Of a DNA stretch of 64,000 nucleotides, positions 26,314 to 36,400 are shown one piece after another. Source of the DNA: an uncultured Clostridia bacterium (lineage in GTDB: Bacteria; Bacillota; Clostridia; Christensenellales; Borkfalkiaceae); contig CAMRTO010000002.1 of the NCBI GenBank assembly GCA_947053655.1, positions 1 through 64,000 on the forward strand. The letters are read 5' to 3'. The first letter of the stretch is position 1. Every line of letters begins with the position of its first letter. Both the position numbers and the translations under genes were made by a program. The notes under the pieces were generated by a model. It was given only the letters and a program-made list of their open reading frames with translations, had not been told where the DNA came from and did no database searches.

Positions 26314-27371
26314 TGAATTTATCCGAACAGAAGCTTAACGAAATTTTAAAACATATTATCGACACTTACGGCTCTAAGGGCAGTATTACCACAAACAGCC
26401 TTTGCGATATAATGGAAAAGTACGAAACTACTCCCAACCAAATGGATTTCGTCTATAAATCCATAGCGGAAGCGGGTATTCAGATAATCGACGAAGCCGA
26501 GCGCGACAAAGAGCTTTACGAACAGGCGCTTTCAGATATAGGACTTGACGACCCCGTCAAAATGTATCTTAAAGACATAGGCAGGGTACCGCTTTTGTCC
26601 GCCGACGACGAAATAGACCTTGCCCGCAGAATGCAGGACGGCGACGAAGAAGCCAAAAGAAAACTTTCGGAAGCGAATTTAAGACTTGTCGTTTCCATAG
26701 CGAAAAGGTACGTCGGACGAGGCATGCTCTTTCTTGATTTGATTCAGGAAGGCAATCTCGGGCTTATGAAGGCGGTTGAAAAATTCGACTATCAGAAGGG
26801 CTTTAAATTTTCCACCTATGCGACCTGGTGGATAAGGCAGGCAATAACAAGGGCAATTGCCGACCAGGCGCGCACAATACGTATCCCTGTTCACATGGTC
26901 GAAACTATAAACAAGTTAACCCGCGTTTCCCGCCTGCTGTTGCAAAAGCTGGGCAGAGAACCTACGCCCGCGGAAATAGCGGAGGAGATGCACATAACCG
27001 AGGAGCGCGTCCGTGAAATTCAGAAAATAGCGCAGGACCCCGTTTCGCTGGAAACTCCCATCGGCGAGGAGGAAGACAGTCACCTGGGCGACTTTATAGA
27101 GGATGAATCCACGGTTACGCCTTCCGACAGCGTTTCCACCACAATGCTCAAAGAAACGCTTTTGAATGTTTTAAACAGTCTTACCCCGCGTGAAGAAAAG
27201 GTTTTAAGGCTGCGCTACGGCGTGGACGACGGCAGACCCAGAACTCTTGAAGAAGTCGGGCGCGAGTTCAACGTTACGCGTGAAAGAATAAGGCAGATAG
27301 AAGCAAAGGCGTTGAGAAAACTCCGTCATCCGTCAAGGTCGAAGCATCTGCGCGATTTCTTGGATACCTGA
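26313..27371 (+). CDS. rpoD: Primary RNA polymerase sigma factor (sigma-70/SigA)
   Basis: This is the housekeeping sigma factor. At 352 residues it lacks the long non-conserved insert of enterobacterial RpoD, as usual in Firmicutes. Region 2 is clear ([51 protein letters not shown]). Region 3 follows, and region 4 carries the helix-turn-helix ([21 protein letters not shown]). It overlaps dnaG and trmK by one base each. Confidence 0.97.
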   Translation: MNLSEQKLNEILKHIIDTYGSKGSITTNSLCDIMEKYETTPNQMDFVYKSIAEAGIQIIDEAERDKELYEQALSDIGLDDPVKMYLKDIGRVPLLSADDEIDLARRMQDGDEEAKRKLSEANLRLVVSIAKRYVGRGMLFLDLIQEGNLGLMKAVEKFDYQKGFKFSTYATWWIRQAITRAIADQARTIRIPVHMVETINKLTRVSRLLLQKLGREPTPAEIAEEMHITEERVREIQKIAQDPVSLETPIGEEEDSHLGDFIEDESTVTPSDSVSTTMLKETLLNVLNSLTPREEKVLRLRYGVDDGRPRTLEEVGREFNVTRERIRQIEAKALRKLRHPSRSKHLRDFLDT

Positions 27372-28021
27372 TGAACAGAATAGAACAGATATGTTCTTTC
27401 CTCGATAAGTGCGAAAGCTTTGCCGACGTGGCGTGCGACCACGGCTATTTCGCATTGTACATGCTTAAAAAAGGTCTTTGCGAAAAAGCCGTAATTTCCG
27501 ATATAAGCGCCAAATGTCTGAAAAAGGCGGAAGCTCTTTTAAAAAACTATATCGGTAAAGGCGTTGCGACGTCTGTGTGTTGCGACGGACTTACCGGCAT
27601 AGACGAAAATACCGGACAGACGCTTATAGCAGGAATCGGCGGCGAAGAAATAATAAAAATTCTGGACGACGCCTATGTGCCGCGCCGCTTCGTACTTCAA
27701 CCTATGAAAAACGCGGAAGCGGTCAGGAAGTACCTTTTGCAAAAAAATTGCCGCATAAAATACGACGGTATATTCTGCGACGGCAAAAATTACTATTTTC
27801 TAATAAAGGGCGAGCGTTCTGACGTTAAAGAAAATTATACGCCTTCACAGCTTAAATACGGCAGAGACAGCTTTTCCGAAGGCGTGTTTTACGACTATTT
27901 AAAGGAAGAACTCGATAAAAAGAAAAGCTATCTTTCGCGCGGTATGACCGAAGAACACCGCGCCGGGATAGAAAGAGAAATCAATTATATAGAGGGGGTA
28001 ATGCGCGGTGAAATTGAATGA
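27371..28021 (+). CDS. trmK: tRNA (adenine-22-N1)-methyltransferase
   Basis: TrmK methylates A22 of tRNAs using SAM. The 216-residue protein has the class I SAM motif (FADVACDHGYFALYMLKKG), the GIGGEEI motif and a helical C-terminal end. It stands immediately after rpoD, its usual place in Firmicutes. The stop of rpoD and the start share one base; the end overlaps the nif3-family gene by 14 bases. Confidence 0.9.
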   Translation: MNRIEQICSFLDKCESFADVACDHGYFALYMLKKGLCEKAVISDISAKCLKKAEALLKNYIGKGVATSVCCDGLTGIDENTGQTLIAGIGGEEIIKILDDAYVPRRFVLQPMKNAEAVRKYLLQKNCRIKYDGIFCDGKNYYFLIKGERSDVKENYTPSQLKYGRDSFSEGVFYDYLKEELDKKKSYLSRGMTEEHRAGIEREINYIEGVMRGEIE

Positions 28022-28796
28022 ACTTTTTGCAATTCTCGAAAACGGTGTGGCTCCCGTTTCGCTTTCGGATAAATTCTGTAAAAAATATTCTATGTACGAC
28101 AACAGCGGAATAATTTTGAACTGCTGCGACGAAGTAAAAGGCGTATTGTTTGCGTTGGATTTGTCCGCGGAAGCCGTAGAAAAAACACTGTCGCGCGGCT
28201 TTAACGCGATAGTTACGCATCATCCCGCAATATACGGCGGACTTTCGCGGCTTGACGTTTTACGCGACCCGCAGTCCGCGGCGCTGGCGGAATGTCTTAA
28301 AAACGGAGTTTCGGTGATATCCATGCATATTAATTTCGACGTTGCGCCAAAGGGAATAGACTATCATCTTATGCGCGGTTTGGGCGGAGATAAAGCCGAG
28401 CTTTCGGCTACTGTGGAGGGCGGCGGCTACGGCAGGGCTTACAACGTGACGCCCGCGGATTTTTTAACATATGTGAAAACCGTCAAGGCGGCTTTGGGCG
28501 CCGAGCGAATTTTTGCCTACGGCGCGCCCGACAGGGTTATTAAGCGCGTCGCTTCTTTTTGCGGCGCGGGTTGCGACGATAGGGCTGTTTCTTTCGCGTA
28601 TGCGGAGAAGGCGGACGTTTTCGTTTCCTCCGATTTAAAGCACCATGAAATTCGGGCTCTTGTAAGCAGGGGGATAAACGTTATCCAGCTTACGCACTAT
28701 ACTTCGGAAAACTACGGTTTCAATAAAATATATAACGAAATTGCATTGGATTTACCCGTCGCATCGGCATATTTTAACGACGCGGAACTTGCGTAA
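28008..28796 (+). CDS. Nif3-like dinuclear metal protein
   Basis: This 262-residue protein belongs to the Nif3/YqfO family, hexameric proteins with two metal ions per subunit. The metal-binding THHPAIYG motif (near 67), SMHINFD and C-terminal QLTHYTSENYG are conserved. The activity is not settled; GTP cyclohydrolase-like functions have been proposed. It lacks the extra central domain of longer Bacillus homologues (about 370 residues). GGTG precedes the start. It follows trmK, as in many clostridia. Confidence 0.9.
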   Translation: MKLNELFAILENGVAPVSLSDKFCKKYSMYDNSGIILNCCDEVKGVLFALDLSAEAVEKTLSRGFNAIVTHHPAIYGGLSRLDVLRDPQSAALAECLKNGVSVISMHINFDVAPKGIDYHLMRGLGGDKAELSATVEGGGYGRAYNVTPADFLTYVKTVKAALGAERIFAYGAPDRVIKRVASFCGAGCDDRAVSFAYAEKADVFVSSDLKHHEIRALVSRGINVIQLTHYTSENYGFNKIYNEIALDLPVASAYFNDAELA

Positions 28797-28816
28797 ATCC
28801 CTTAAGGAGATTAATT

Positions 28817-29518
28817 ATGGCACAGGTAGAACAACTTTTAAAGTATCAGGACGAGGACGCTAAGCTCAATAAAATAGAAAAAGAAGCGGCCACCTCGGAG
28901 GAATGGAAAAATTATTCGCAGGCTAAAAGCTTTCTTACCAAAGCGCCCGAAAAGCTTGACGCTATGGACGCAAAAGCCGTGGAAATGAACGCGGCGCTTG
29001 AAAAGCTTAACCAAAAGTACGAAGAAATAGCGGAAACGTTAAAGGACTATGAAAATCTTGACGAGCTTGTCGACGACGGCGCGGACATTTCTTTCTATAA
29101 GAAAAACGCCACCCAGCTTACGGAAAAGCTGAAAGCGATAAAATCCGAAATAAACGCGTTGAGCAAATCCGTCAAGGAAGCCGACGAGGAGTTTAAAACA
29201 CTCAAAAAGAAAACTATTGCCATGCAGGAAAAATACAAGGAATATTCCGCAGTTTATCAGGAATACAAAAAGGGCAAAATTTCCGAGATGGACGCAGTGA
29301 AGGCGGAGCTTGAAAAGCTTTCAAAAGGCATAGACAAGGAAGTGCTTGCAAGGTACAAAACCAAGCGCAGCGAAAGAATTTTCCCTATCCTTTGCGCTGT
29401 CAGAAACGACAGATGCTCGCAGTGCGGCATGGAGCTTTCTATTGTCGGTAAAGAAAAAATAGCCGGCGGCAACGTTACAGAGTGCGACAACTGTCACAGA
29501 TTTCTGTATAAAGAGTAA
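28817..29518 (+). CDS. Coiled-coil protein with C4 zinc ribbon
   Basis: This 233-residue protein has a long, charged helical coiled-coil (about residues 1-195) followed by a zinc ribbon with CSQC and CDNC pairs. It matches the zinc-ribbon/CT398-like (former DUF164) family, usually encoded after nif3-like genes. The family has been linked to flagellar or secretion-associated proteins in some phyla, but its role in clostridia is unknown. A good Shine-Dalgarno (AAGGAG) precedes the ATG. Confidence 0.85.
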   Translation: MAQVEQLLKYQDEDAKLNKIEKEAATSEEWKNYSQAKSFLTKAPEKLDAMDAKAVEMNAALEKLNQKYEEIAETLKDYENLDELVDDGADISFYKKNATQLTEKLKAIKSEINALSKSVKEADEEFKTLKKKTIAMQEKYKEYSAVYQEYKKGKISEMDAVKAELEKLSKGIDKEVLARYKTKRSERIFPILCAVRNDRCSQCGMELSIVGKEKIAGGNVTECDNCHRFLYKE

Positions 29519-29545
29519 GATTTTTCAGGAACGGCTATATTTGTA

Positions 29546-30223
29546 ATGAACGGTTTTAAAGGCAAAACCCTGCTTCTTTTGGGCGACAGCATAATGTACG
29601 GCGCGGGTAACGGCGGCTACGGAGTCGGCGAATATCTGGTTAAAGATTTAGGCGTCAAATTGAAAAAATACTGCGTCGGCGGCGCCAGAGTAGGCTTTTG
29701 CGAGGGAAAAAACTGGCTTGTGGAGCAGGTGAGAAGCGCGGTTAACGACGGCATTGTTGCCGACTATATAATTTTCGACGGGTTTACAAATGACTGCTTC
29801 AGAACAGACGGCGTAAACTTCGACGTTCCTCTCGGCAATACGGTGTCCGACGCACCCGACGTTTTCGCGGTCGAAAGGACGGACGATTTTTCGCTTTGCT
29901 TCGAAAGTATAGTTACGGCTTTTGAAAAGTATTTTCCTACGGCAAAGTCGCTGTTTGTCAGACCGCACAAAATGGGCAGAAGGGAAGAAGAAGCTCAAAA
30001 ATTATACGGCGACCGCGCCGCGGAGATTTGCCGCAAGCACAAAATCGCAGTTGCGGACGTTTACGGTGAAAGCGGACTGGATACGTTTAAGGAAGACAAC
30101 CGCGACATGTATACCGCGGATACCTACGGCTGGGGCAAGGGCGACAGCACCCATCCCAACAGTGCCGGCTACGAAAAATTTTACATGCCCGTAATCGAAA
30201 AAGTTTTAAAGGAAATAATATGA
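29546..30223 (+). CDS. SGNH/GDSL-type hydrolase
   Basis: This 225-residue enzyme has the SGNH-fold catalytic Ser block (LLLLGDSIMYGAGNG) and the Asp-His block (GDSTHPNSAGYEKF). The Asn of block III may be DGFTNDCF. No signal peptide is seen, so it is probably a cytoplasmic esterase or lipase-like hydrolase of unknown substrate. Its stop overlaps the next gene by 4 bases, so the two form a pair. Confidence 0.85.
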   Translation: MNGFKGKTLLLLGDSIMYGAGNGGYGVGEYLVKDLGVKLKKYCVGGARVGFCEGKNWLVEQVRSAVNDGIVADYIIFDGFTNDCFRTDGVNFDVPLGNTVSDAPDVFAVERTDDFSLCFESIVTAFEKYFPTAKSLFVRPHKMGRREEEAQKLYGDRAAEICRKHKIAVADVYGESGLDTFKEDNRDMYTADTYGWGKGDSTHPNSAGYEKFYMPVIEKVLKEII

Positions 30224-30843
30224 AGGTTTTGCTTATAAACGGCAGTCCCAATAAAAACGGCTGCACGAATCAGGCTTTAAACATAATCGCGGACGAGTTA
30301 AAAATTCAGGGCGTGGACAGTGAACCTGTCTGGATAGGCAACGGACCCGTACGCGGTTGTATAGGATGCGGAGGCTGTAAAAGCGGAAAAGGCTGTGTGT
30401 TTAACGACGACATATTGAATGTCCTGGGCGCGAAGGTCAAGCAGGCGGACGGCTATATATTCGGCGCGCCGGTGCATTACGCTTCGCCAAACGGCGCAAT
30501 GGTTGCCGTTTTGGACAGGCTGTTTTGCGCTTACGGTAAATTTATGCAGTTTAAGCCCGCGGCAAGCATAGTGTCGGCAAGGCGCGCGGGAACGACGGCT
30601 TCATACGACGTTTTGAATAAATACATAGGCATAAACAATATGTTGCAGGTGCCGTCTACATACTGGAATATGGTTCACGGCAATACTCCCGAACAGGTTT
30701 TGGCGGACGAAGAAGGGGTGACGGTAATGCGCGCAGTCGCAAGCAATACGGCGTGGCTTTTGAAGCTGCTTGAAAATGCCAATGGAACGGAACTTGAAAA
30801 ACCCGTAATAATACCTAAGGTCAAGACAAATTTTATCCGTTGA
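30220..30843 (+). CDS. Flavodoxin-fold NAD(P)H-dependent FMN reductase
   Basis: This 207-residue protein has the FMN-phosphate loop INGSPNKNGCTNQAL at the N-terminus. A cysteine cluster (CIGCGGCKSGKGC, near 47-59) of the kind found in iron-sulfur flavoproteins follows, then the GAPVHYASPNG loop. It probably transfers electrons between NAD(P)H or ferredoxin-type donors and a partner; the partner is unknown. It overlaps the SGNH hydrolase gene (ATGA) and ends at a terminator. Confidence 0.85.
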   Translation: MKVLLINGSPNKNGCTNQALNIIADELKIQGVDSEPVWIGNGPVRGCIGCGGCKSGKGCVFNDDILNVLGAKVKQADGYIFGAPVHYASPNGAMVAVLDRLFCAYGKFMQFKPAASIVSARRAGTTASYDVLNKYIGINNMLQVPSTYWNMVHGNTPEQVLADEEGVTVMRAVASNTAWLLKLLENANGTELEKPVIIPKVKTNFIR

Positions 30844-30865
30844 AAAAATTTAAACGACATACAAA

Positions 30866-30897
30866 AACCCGCGCGGATTTAACCGCGCGGGTTTTTT
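30866..30897. terminator. Bidirectional terminator between the flavoprotein gene and aspS2
   Basis: AACCCGCGCGG (30866-30876), loop ATTTAA, CCGCGCGGGTT (30883-30893). T runs follow on both strands. Confidence 0.88.
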
Positions 30898-30910
30898 AAC
30901 TTTGTTACTA

Positions 30911-32242
30911 TTATGGCGAAACCCTGTTAATGTCCCTCGGGAACATTGTAGCGTTTCTCACGTTCTTGAAGCCCAAAAGATGCATTGTCAACCTTTCAAG
31001 TCCCAAGCCCAGACCGCCGTGGGGAGGAGCGCCGTATTTATGAAGCATCAAATAGGTTTCGAATTCTTCTGGATTCATGCCCAGTCTTTTCATTTTTTCA
31101 ACCTGCATGTTATAGTCGTGAATTCTCTGTCCGCCGGAGGTAATTTCTATTCCGCGGAACAACAGGTCGAAAGACAGCGTAACTTCGGGGTCTTCGGGGT
31201 CGTCCATAGTATAGAAGGGGCGCTTTTTGGAGAGGTAATGCGTTACGAAAAGGAAATCGGAATTAAACTGCTGTTTCGCCCATTTGCCGAGGAAAGCTTC
31301 TTCTTCCGGCTCGAAATCCTTCATATCGGTTATATTTTTCAGCTTTTTTACGCACAGTTCTTTTGCGTCCTTGAAGCGTATGCAGGGGATAGAGGTAATT
31401 TCGGGTATATCGGCTTTCAAAAGCTCGACTTCGGGCGCGTATTCGGTTTTTAATAAGTTCATAATATATTTAAGAGCGCCCGTTTCGGTATTCATTATGT
31501 CGGTGAAGCTGTCGATAAAGCCCATTTCCAAGTCCATGGAAATGTATTCATTGAGGTGTCTTGAAGTATCGTGGTGTTCCGCGCGGAATACGGGCGCAAT
31601 TTCGAAAACTCTTTCGAACACGGGGACGAGAGCCTGCTTATAGAGCTGCGGACTTTGCGCAAGATAAACCGTTTTGCCGAAATAGTCAAGCTTAAATACG
31701 TTTGTTCCGCCCTCGGCGCCGGCAAAGTTGATTTTTGGTGTATGAACCTCGGTAAAATTTTGGCTTTGCAAATATTCGCGGAATCCTCTCTGAATTCCTT
31801 CCTGCAATTTGAAAATTGCCCTTTCCTTGGGATTCCTCAGCGTTACGGGTCTGTTGTCGAGATTTACGGAAAGGTCGCAAACGACCTGTTTTTTTGAAAT
31901 GACAACGGGGGGAACCGCCGCGGGTTCGGATAATATTTCAATGCCGTGAATTTGCAGCTCGTAACGTTCGCTGCCGTCGCGGGTCTCGCTTTTAACAACC
32001 TTTCCGGTTATTTTTGCCGAAGCCTGTTCAACGACTTTTTCGTCTAAGCGGTAGTCGGAAAACTCGGTGGAATAAACGCATTGAATAAGTTCCCTGTCCG
32101 TACGGATAAGTATAAACGCTATATCCGACATTTCCCTGATATTGTGGATTGCTCCTCTGATTACGACTTCCTCGCCGATATGGTTTTTAAACTCTCCGTA
32201 AGGCGTATAAGCGGAGGTGGTAACTCCTGTGATTTCCTGCAT
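30911..32242 (-). CDS. aspS2: Archaeal-type, probably non-discriminating aspartyl-tRNA synthetase
   Basis: This class IIb synthetase of 443 residues is shorter than the ~590-residue bacterial AspRS. It has the archaeal/eukaryal layout: an OB-fold anticodon domain (about 1-110), then the core with FRAEHHDTSRHLNEYISMD (motif 2 area) and the motif 3 end GLGLGLERLTMHLLG, finishing in MFPRDINRVSP. Such enzymes usually charge both tRNA-Asp and tRNA-Asn with Asp, the latter being corrected by GatCAB. That it is non-discriminating is inference. No T-box leader was found upstream. It is monocistronic. Confidence 0.88.
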   Translation of the reverse strand: MQEITGVTTSAYTPYGEFKNHIGEEVVIRGAIHNIREMSDIAFILIRTDRELIQCVYSTEFSDYRLDEKVVEQASAKITGKVVKSETRDGSERYELQIHGIEILSEPAAVPPVVISKKQVVCDLSVNLDNRPVTLRNPKERAIFKLQEGIQRGFREYLQSQNFTEVHTPKINFAGAEGGTNVFKLDYFGKTVYLAQSPQLYKQALVPVFERVFEIAPVFRAEHHDTSRHLNEYISMDLEMGFIDSFTDIMNTETGALKYIMNLLKTEYAPEVELLKADIPEITSIPCIRFKDAKELCVKKLKNITDMKDFEPEEEAFLGKWAKQQFNSDFLFVTHYLSKKRPFYTMDDPEDPEVTLSFDLLFRGIEITSGGQRIHDYNMQVEKMKRLGMNPEEFETYLMLHKYGAPPHGGLGLGLERLTMHLLGFKNVRNATMFPRDINRVSP

Positions 32243-32353
32243 AAGTAATTCAGCCTCTCAACCGTTTTCTTTTGATTTTAAGACTTTTAAGCGCAAAAAT
32301 CAAGTAAATTGCGCCTTATGCCGTTTAATTTGCATTCTGGTTGAATTTACCTC

Positions 32354-32382
32354 TTGCGTTTTTTATATAAATAATATATAAT
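32354..32382 (+). promoter_or_regulatory. Promoter of the 6S RNA gene
   Basis: TTGCGT (32354-32359), 17-bp spacer, perfect TATAAT (32377-32382). The predicted start is at 32389-32391. Confidence 0.75.
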
Positions 32383-32388
32383 TTACTG

Positions 32389-32567
32389 TAATGTCTGCGG
32401 TGTTCGTGGTATGGAAAATTCGTAATCCACAAAGTTTATAAGGGAGCGGCACGTTCGCGGAAACAGGCAAGGTCTGCATTTATGCGGAAAGTCCTATGTT
32501 TTCGCTTCGGCGCACCCACCTGCGAGATGCGGGTTAATACTTTTTCATATCACGGCACAGGCGGATA
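32389..32567 (+). ncRNA. ssrS: 6S RNA
   Basis: 6S RNA binds housekeeping RNA polymerase by imitating an open promoter. The transcript of about 180 bases folds into the characteristic rod. In the closing stem TCTGC...GTG...GTGGTAT (32394-32413) pairs with ATATCAC...CAC...GCGGA (to 32565). A large central bubble has a small 3'-side hairpin (ACCTGC/GCGGGT). A long terminal stem follows, with GGGAGCG pairing CGCACCC and GCGGAAACA pairing TGTTTTCGC. A promoter and a terminator frame it exactly. The fold, not sequence identity, is the main evidence. Confidence 0.8.
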
Positions 32568-32586
32568 TTTTATTTTGTATAATTTT

Positions 32587-32617
32587 ACCCTCCCGACATG
32601 ACGTCGGGAGGGTAATT
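32587..32617 (+). terminator. Terminator after 6S RNA
   Basis: ACCCTCCCGAC (32587-32597) pairs perfectly with GTCGGGAGGGT (32603-32613), followed by AATTTTA. Confidence 0.75.
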
Positions 32618-32667
32618 TTACCAATGTAATTATGTAACATCAGAAGATAATTATTTTCATAAAATTC

Positions 32668-32696
32668 TTGACAGAAAAATATTTAAATGATAAAAT
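32668..32696 (+). promoter_or_regulatory. Promoter of the pectate-lyase operon
   Basis: Consensus TTGACA (32668-32673), 17-bp spacer, TAAAAT (32691-32696). About 70 bases of A+T-rich leader follow before the ATG at 32775. Confidence 0.8.
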
Positions 32697-32774
32697 CAAT
32701 ATGTACGTGTAAGAAAAAAATCGTTTTATAAATTTTTTCGCTTATGCTGTGCGAAAATAACCATGGAGGGTTAA

Positions 32775-33473
32775 ATGAAAAAATTAAAACTCGTATTGCC
32801 CGTTTTGATGGCTGCAATTATGGTATTAGCTATACCTTTTACGTTTGCCTGCAAAAAGAAAAATAAAGACGGGGCATTGCAATCGATAACGCTTAATTTA
32901 GAAGGCGTTAAAAGAGCTTATCAAGTTGGTGAAGAATTTAACGGTGAAGGTCTCATTGTTGTAGCTAACAGAGAAAAGCGAGACGTAACGCTCACTGAGA
33001 CGGAGTACGCAGTGGACGCGTCAGAATATAATAAGGACGAAATCGGCAGATACAATATAATTGTCTCTTATTCGGATAAACAAAAATCATTTACTGTAAC
33101 GGTCGGCGGAGACAAAGACGGCATATACGTTTATTTTGAAAATGGCGAGGATACCGTTGCTGTTAATGAAAGTCAAACGGCGGCTTTGGATTTAACAAAG
33201 CTTGTTGTTAAAGAAGTCGATGCGCTTGAGAACGTGCTTGAAGACGAAATTATTTCTTCAGACAAATATACGGTCGAAGTATACCGTGCGGATAAATTGA
33301 TTCCGGAATCCGAATATTCAAGTTTGGTTGTGGGTAAATATCAAGTTTGGGTCTATATGCCTTCTAAAGTGAATCCGGATTTCGTAAGATCTAACTTTGT
33401 ATTTTTTAATGTAGTGGCAAGCGCTTCGGGCGCGGCTGAAACTGTTTGTTCAGACTATAATCCGGGAGAGTAA
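32775..33473 (+). CDS. Lipoprotein with bacterial Ig-like domain
   Basis: This 232-residue exported protein has a signal peptide ending in the lipobox FTFAC (Cys26). The first domain (about residues 37-115; YQVGEEFNGEGLIVVANR, then GRYNIIVSYSDKQKSFTVTV) matches a bacterial Ig-like (Big_3-type) fold; a second, similar but diverged unit follows. Such domains display or hold enzymes at the cell surface. It has a strong Shine-Dalgarno (GGAGGG) and is 5 bases before the pectate-lyase gene, so the two proteins probably work together on plant polysaccharide. By eye it is more A+T-rich than its neighbours. Confidence 0.8.
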   Translation: MKKLKLVLPVLMAAIMVLAIPFTFACKKKNKDGALQSITLNLEGVKRAYQVGEEFNGEGLIVVANREKRDVTLTETEYAVDASEYNKDEIGRYNIIVSYSDKQKSFTVTVGGDKDGIYVYFENGEDTVAVNESQTAALDLTKLVVKEVDALENVLEDEIISSDKYTVEVYRADKLIPESEYSSLVVGKYQVWVYMPSKVNPDFVRSNFVFFNVVASASGAAETVCSDYNPGE

Positions 33474-33478
33474 TTGAT

Positions 33479-36400
33479 ATGAAAGATAAGATTAAATTAA
33501 AAAAATCGATTTTGTCGGCTATTGCGGTTTTAACAATTTCTGCAACGGCGACGTGCGGTGCGTTATCTTTTGCCGCTTGCGGCGATAAATCTATTGAAAA
33601 AGCTTCTTCTGAAGGAATTAATACAACGGTATTAAGCACTGCGGAAGGACAAATTAAGAATATTGATTCGGGAAAAACATATTACGTATCCAATACGCCT
33701 TCTCAACAGCCGGACGGAAGTAAAGAAAAGCCTTATGGCATAGTAGCTTTGCTTGGTGCGGAATCCGGAAATTCGTTGCTTAAACCCGGCGATACCGTGT
33801 TAATTGTTCCCGGTCATTACAGCATTTCGCAGACAATAGGCGTACATGTTAGCGGAGCATATAATAGTTACATTAAATTTGTAAATGCCGCTTACGTCGA
33901 CGGTAGCGGATATGAAACTTCTTCTTCAAAAGAGGTGATTCTTGATTTCAGCAATCAATCATTTTTAAGCACTGCGCGCGGTGTGCAGATATATGGTAAC
34001 TATACGTATTGGTTCGGTATAGATATTTGCGGCGCCGGCGATAACGGAATGTATATCGGAGGAAGCTATAACACCGTAGAGTTCTGTGAGTTTTACAACA
34101 ACCGCGATACGGGTCTGCAGTTGGGCAGATCTTACAGCGACACTACCGACTATAAATATAATGAAATAAATTGGTGGCCCAGCTATAATCTAATTAAAAA
34201 CTGCACGTCGCATAACAATTATGATAACGAAACGTACGGTGAAAATGCCGACGGATTTGCGGCTAAGCTTACCGTGGGCTACGGCAATGTGTTCGACGGT
34301 TGTATAGCGTACCGTAACTCTGACGACGGTTGGGACTTGTATGCAAAAACCGAATCGGGTAATATAGGCGCCGTAATTATGTATAATTGCGTTGCTTTCG
34401 AAAACGGTTATTTGGAATATACTCAGCAAGAATGTAACTCCAGATTCAGTTCATTCAATAAACTTAAAGCAGAAGTCGAAGATCCGAAAGCGGGTATTAC
34501 CGCTAACGAATACGGTCAAAAATCATATAAAACCCGTGACGGAGACGGTAACGGATTCAAGCTGGGCGGTTCCACTATGGAAGGCGATGTAATTCTCGTT
34601 AATTGCCTTTCCTACGGAAATAAGCTTCACGGCGTTACAGATAACTCCAATCCCGGAGTTATATCGGTCAAGGGAGTAACTTCTTATAATAACGGAGCTG
34701 TTATTGACAACGACAGTGCAAGCGTTAATTTCGGTCAAATCAGAGATGTAAGCGATCCAACGAATGCAGGATCGGCCAATATTGATGTTGCCCGTCATGC
34801 GTACAGCTATAATAATTTTAGTCATGTGCTTTCCGTTCAGGATGATTTGGCGCTCTCAATTTCAAACGATAAGTATAAAGGATCTGCAACGGATTGCTAT
34901 TTCAATGGAGGATCATATGCTAACGTTATTAGCGGAAGCATAGACGCTTCTACCAATGGCGGTACCAATATGGCGTTTACCGAGCAGAAAAACGCGCTTA
35001 TTTCTTCCGAGATATTCAAAGAATTGCCTGTTGTTAAAAGCGGTACAAATTATACTTATAATTTATCGGGATTGGGAGATCTCGGTAATTATGATGTCGA
35101 TAACAGCCTCACGTTAAATTCAAACAGGGTACATTTAAAGTATCGCAACGCAGCGGATAAGTCTTTGAATATGGGTTCTATGCTTGCCGTTAAAGATTAT
35201 TCCGGTCTTTTCGGTGATAACAATAAAATAGGATCCGTTCTCGATAAAACCTCTTGGGAACAATATCAGCATTTCTATACAAGCGATTACGTAAAGCCGG
35301 ACGCAGACTCGGAAGCGGCATCGAAGGTTGCCAGGGCGAAAGAGGCTTTAACGATTAGTTGCGATATCGACGCCGTTTATCAGGATTTTGACGTTCCTTC
35401 AAAAATGATAGACTGCAATATTGAGTGGGTATCCGAAAAAGTTGAATATTTGGAGATTGGAACAGAAAAAGATATAGCTTTGTCGAAAGCGGAATATTAC
35501 AGAGTATATGTAAACCGTCCGCTGGGGCAAGATGAAAAAGTTAAGCTTACGGCTAATATAACTTGCGGCGGCGTTACCGACAATGTAGAATTCGTATTGA
35601 CGGTAAAAGCAGGTAAACCGTCTATCGGAACTATGTTTGTTACGTCTGGTGACGGTCAAAAGATATTAAATAACGGTAGCTACGTTGTTGACCGGTATTC
35701 AGTAGTTTCCGAACCTGTTTTGTCCGTTGAGAACGCTTTGGATTATAACGGCAAGCTGTTGAAGAAAGATCAATATAAGCTGGAATCGACTTATATGTAT
35801 GCGCCTGATGCAAAATCTACCGGAACAAAAATCAAGGGCTATACTCCCGGACATGAAGGAGTATATACCATAACGCATAAGGTTACTCTTTTAAGCGATC
35901 AGTCGACTAAAACAATGACGTATAAGATATATACTTCAAGCCCTTTTGATGAAGTTGATTTCAATGGTAACACTTCATTGACAGTCAATCAGAAAGGTTA
36001 CAGCATATCCGGTAAATTAACGAATGCAACAGGTTATCTTTATGCGGTATCTTCGCCCGATCAGCTTACTGACATTACACGAGACAATATAAAAACCTAT
36101 AATGGTGTAAATGCTTATCCTTTTAGGGGCGATAAGTTGGAAATTCAATTTCCAAACGATAATATAAACGGTTATAACGTTTATTTTGCACTTGCGAATC
36201 GTAACGGTGACATCAAATCCGAAATTTATACCAAATCTGTAGGAACCGTTGATATTACAACTACCGAAGAATTTATCAAGATGGCAAGCGGAGAGCTTAT
36301 TAATGCGGAATCTCCTTCAAGCACTATATACAGATTAACTAATGATCTTGATTTTTCGGGAGTAAATTACAAATTGGGTAAGAAGCCGTTTGTAGGTTTG

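Noticed and set aside
32389..32567. Signal recognition particle RNA or tmRNA
   Set aside because: The GGAAG..GCAGC apical motif of SRP RNA and a tRNA-like end are both missing; the bubble-and-rod fold fits 6S RNA better.
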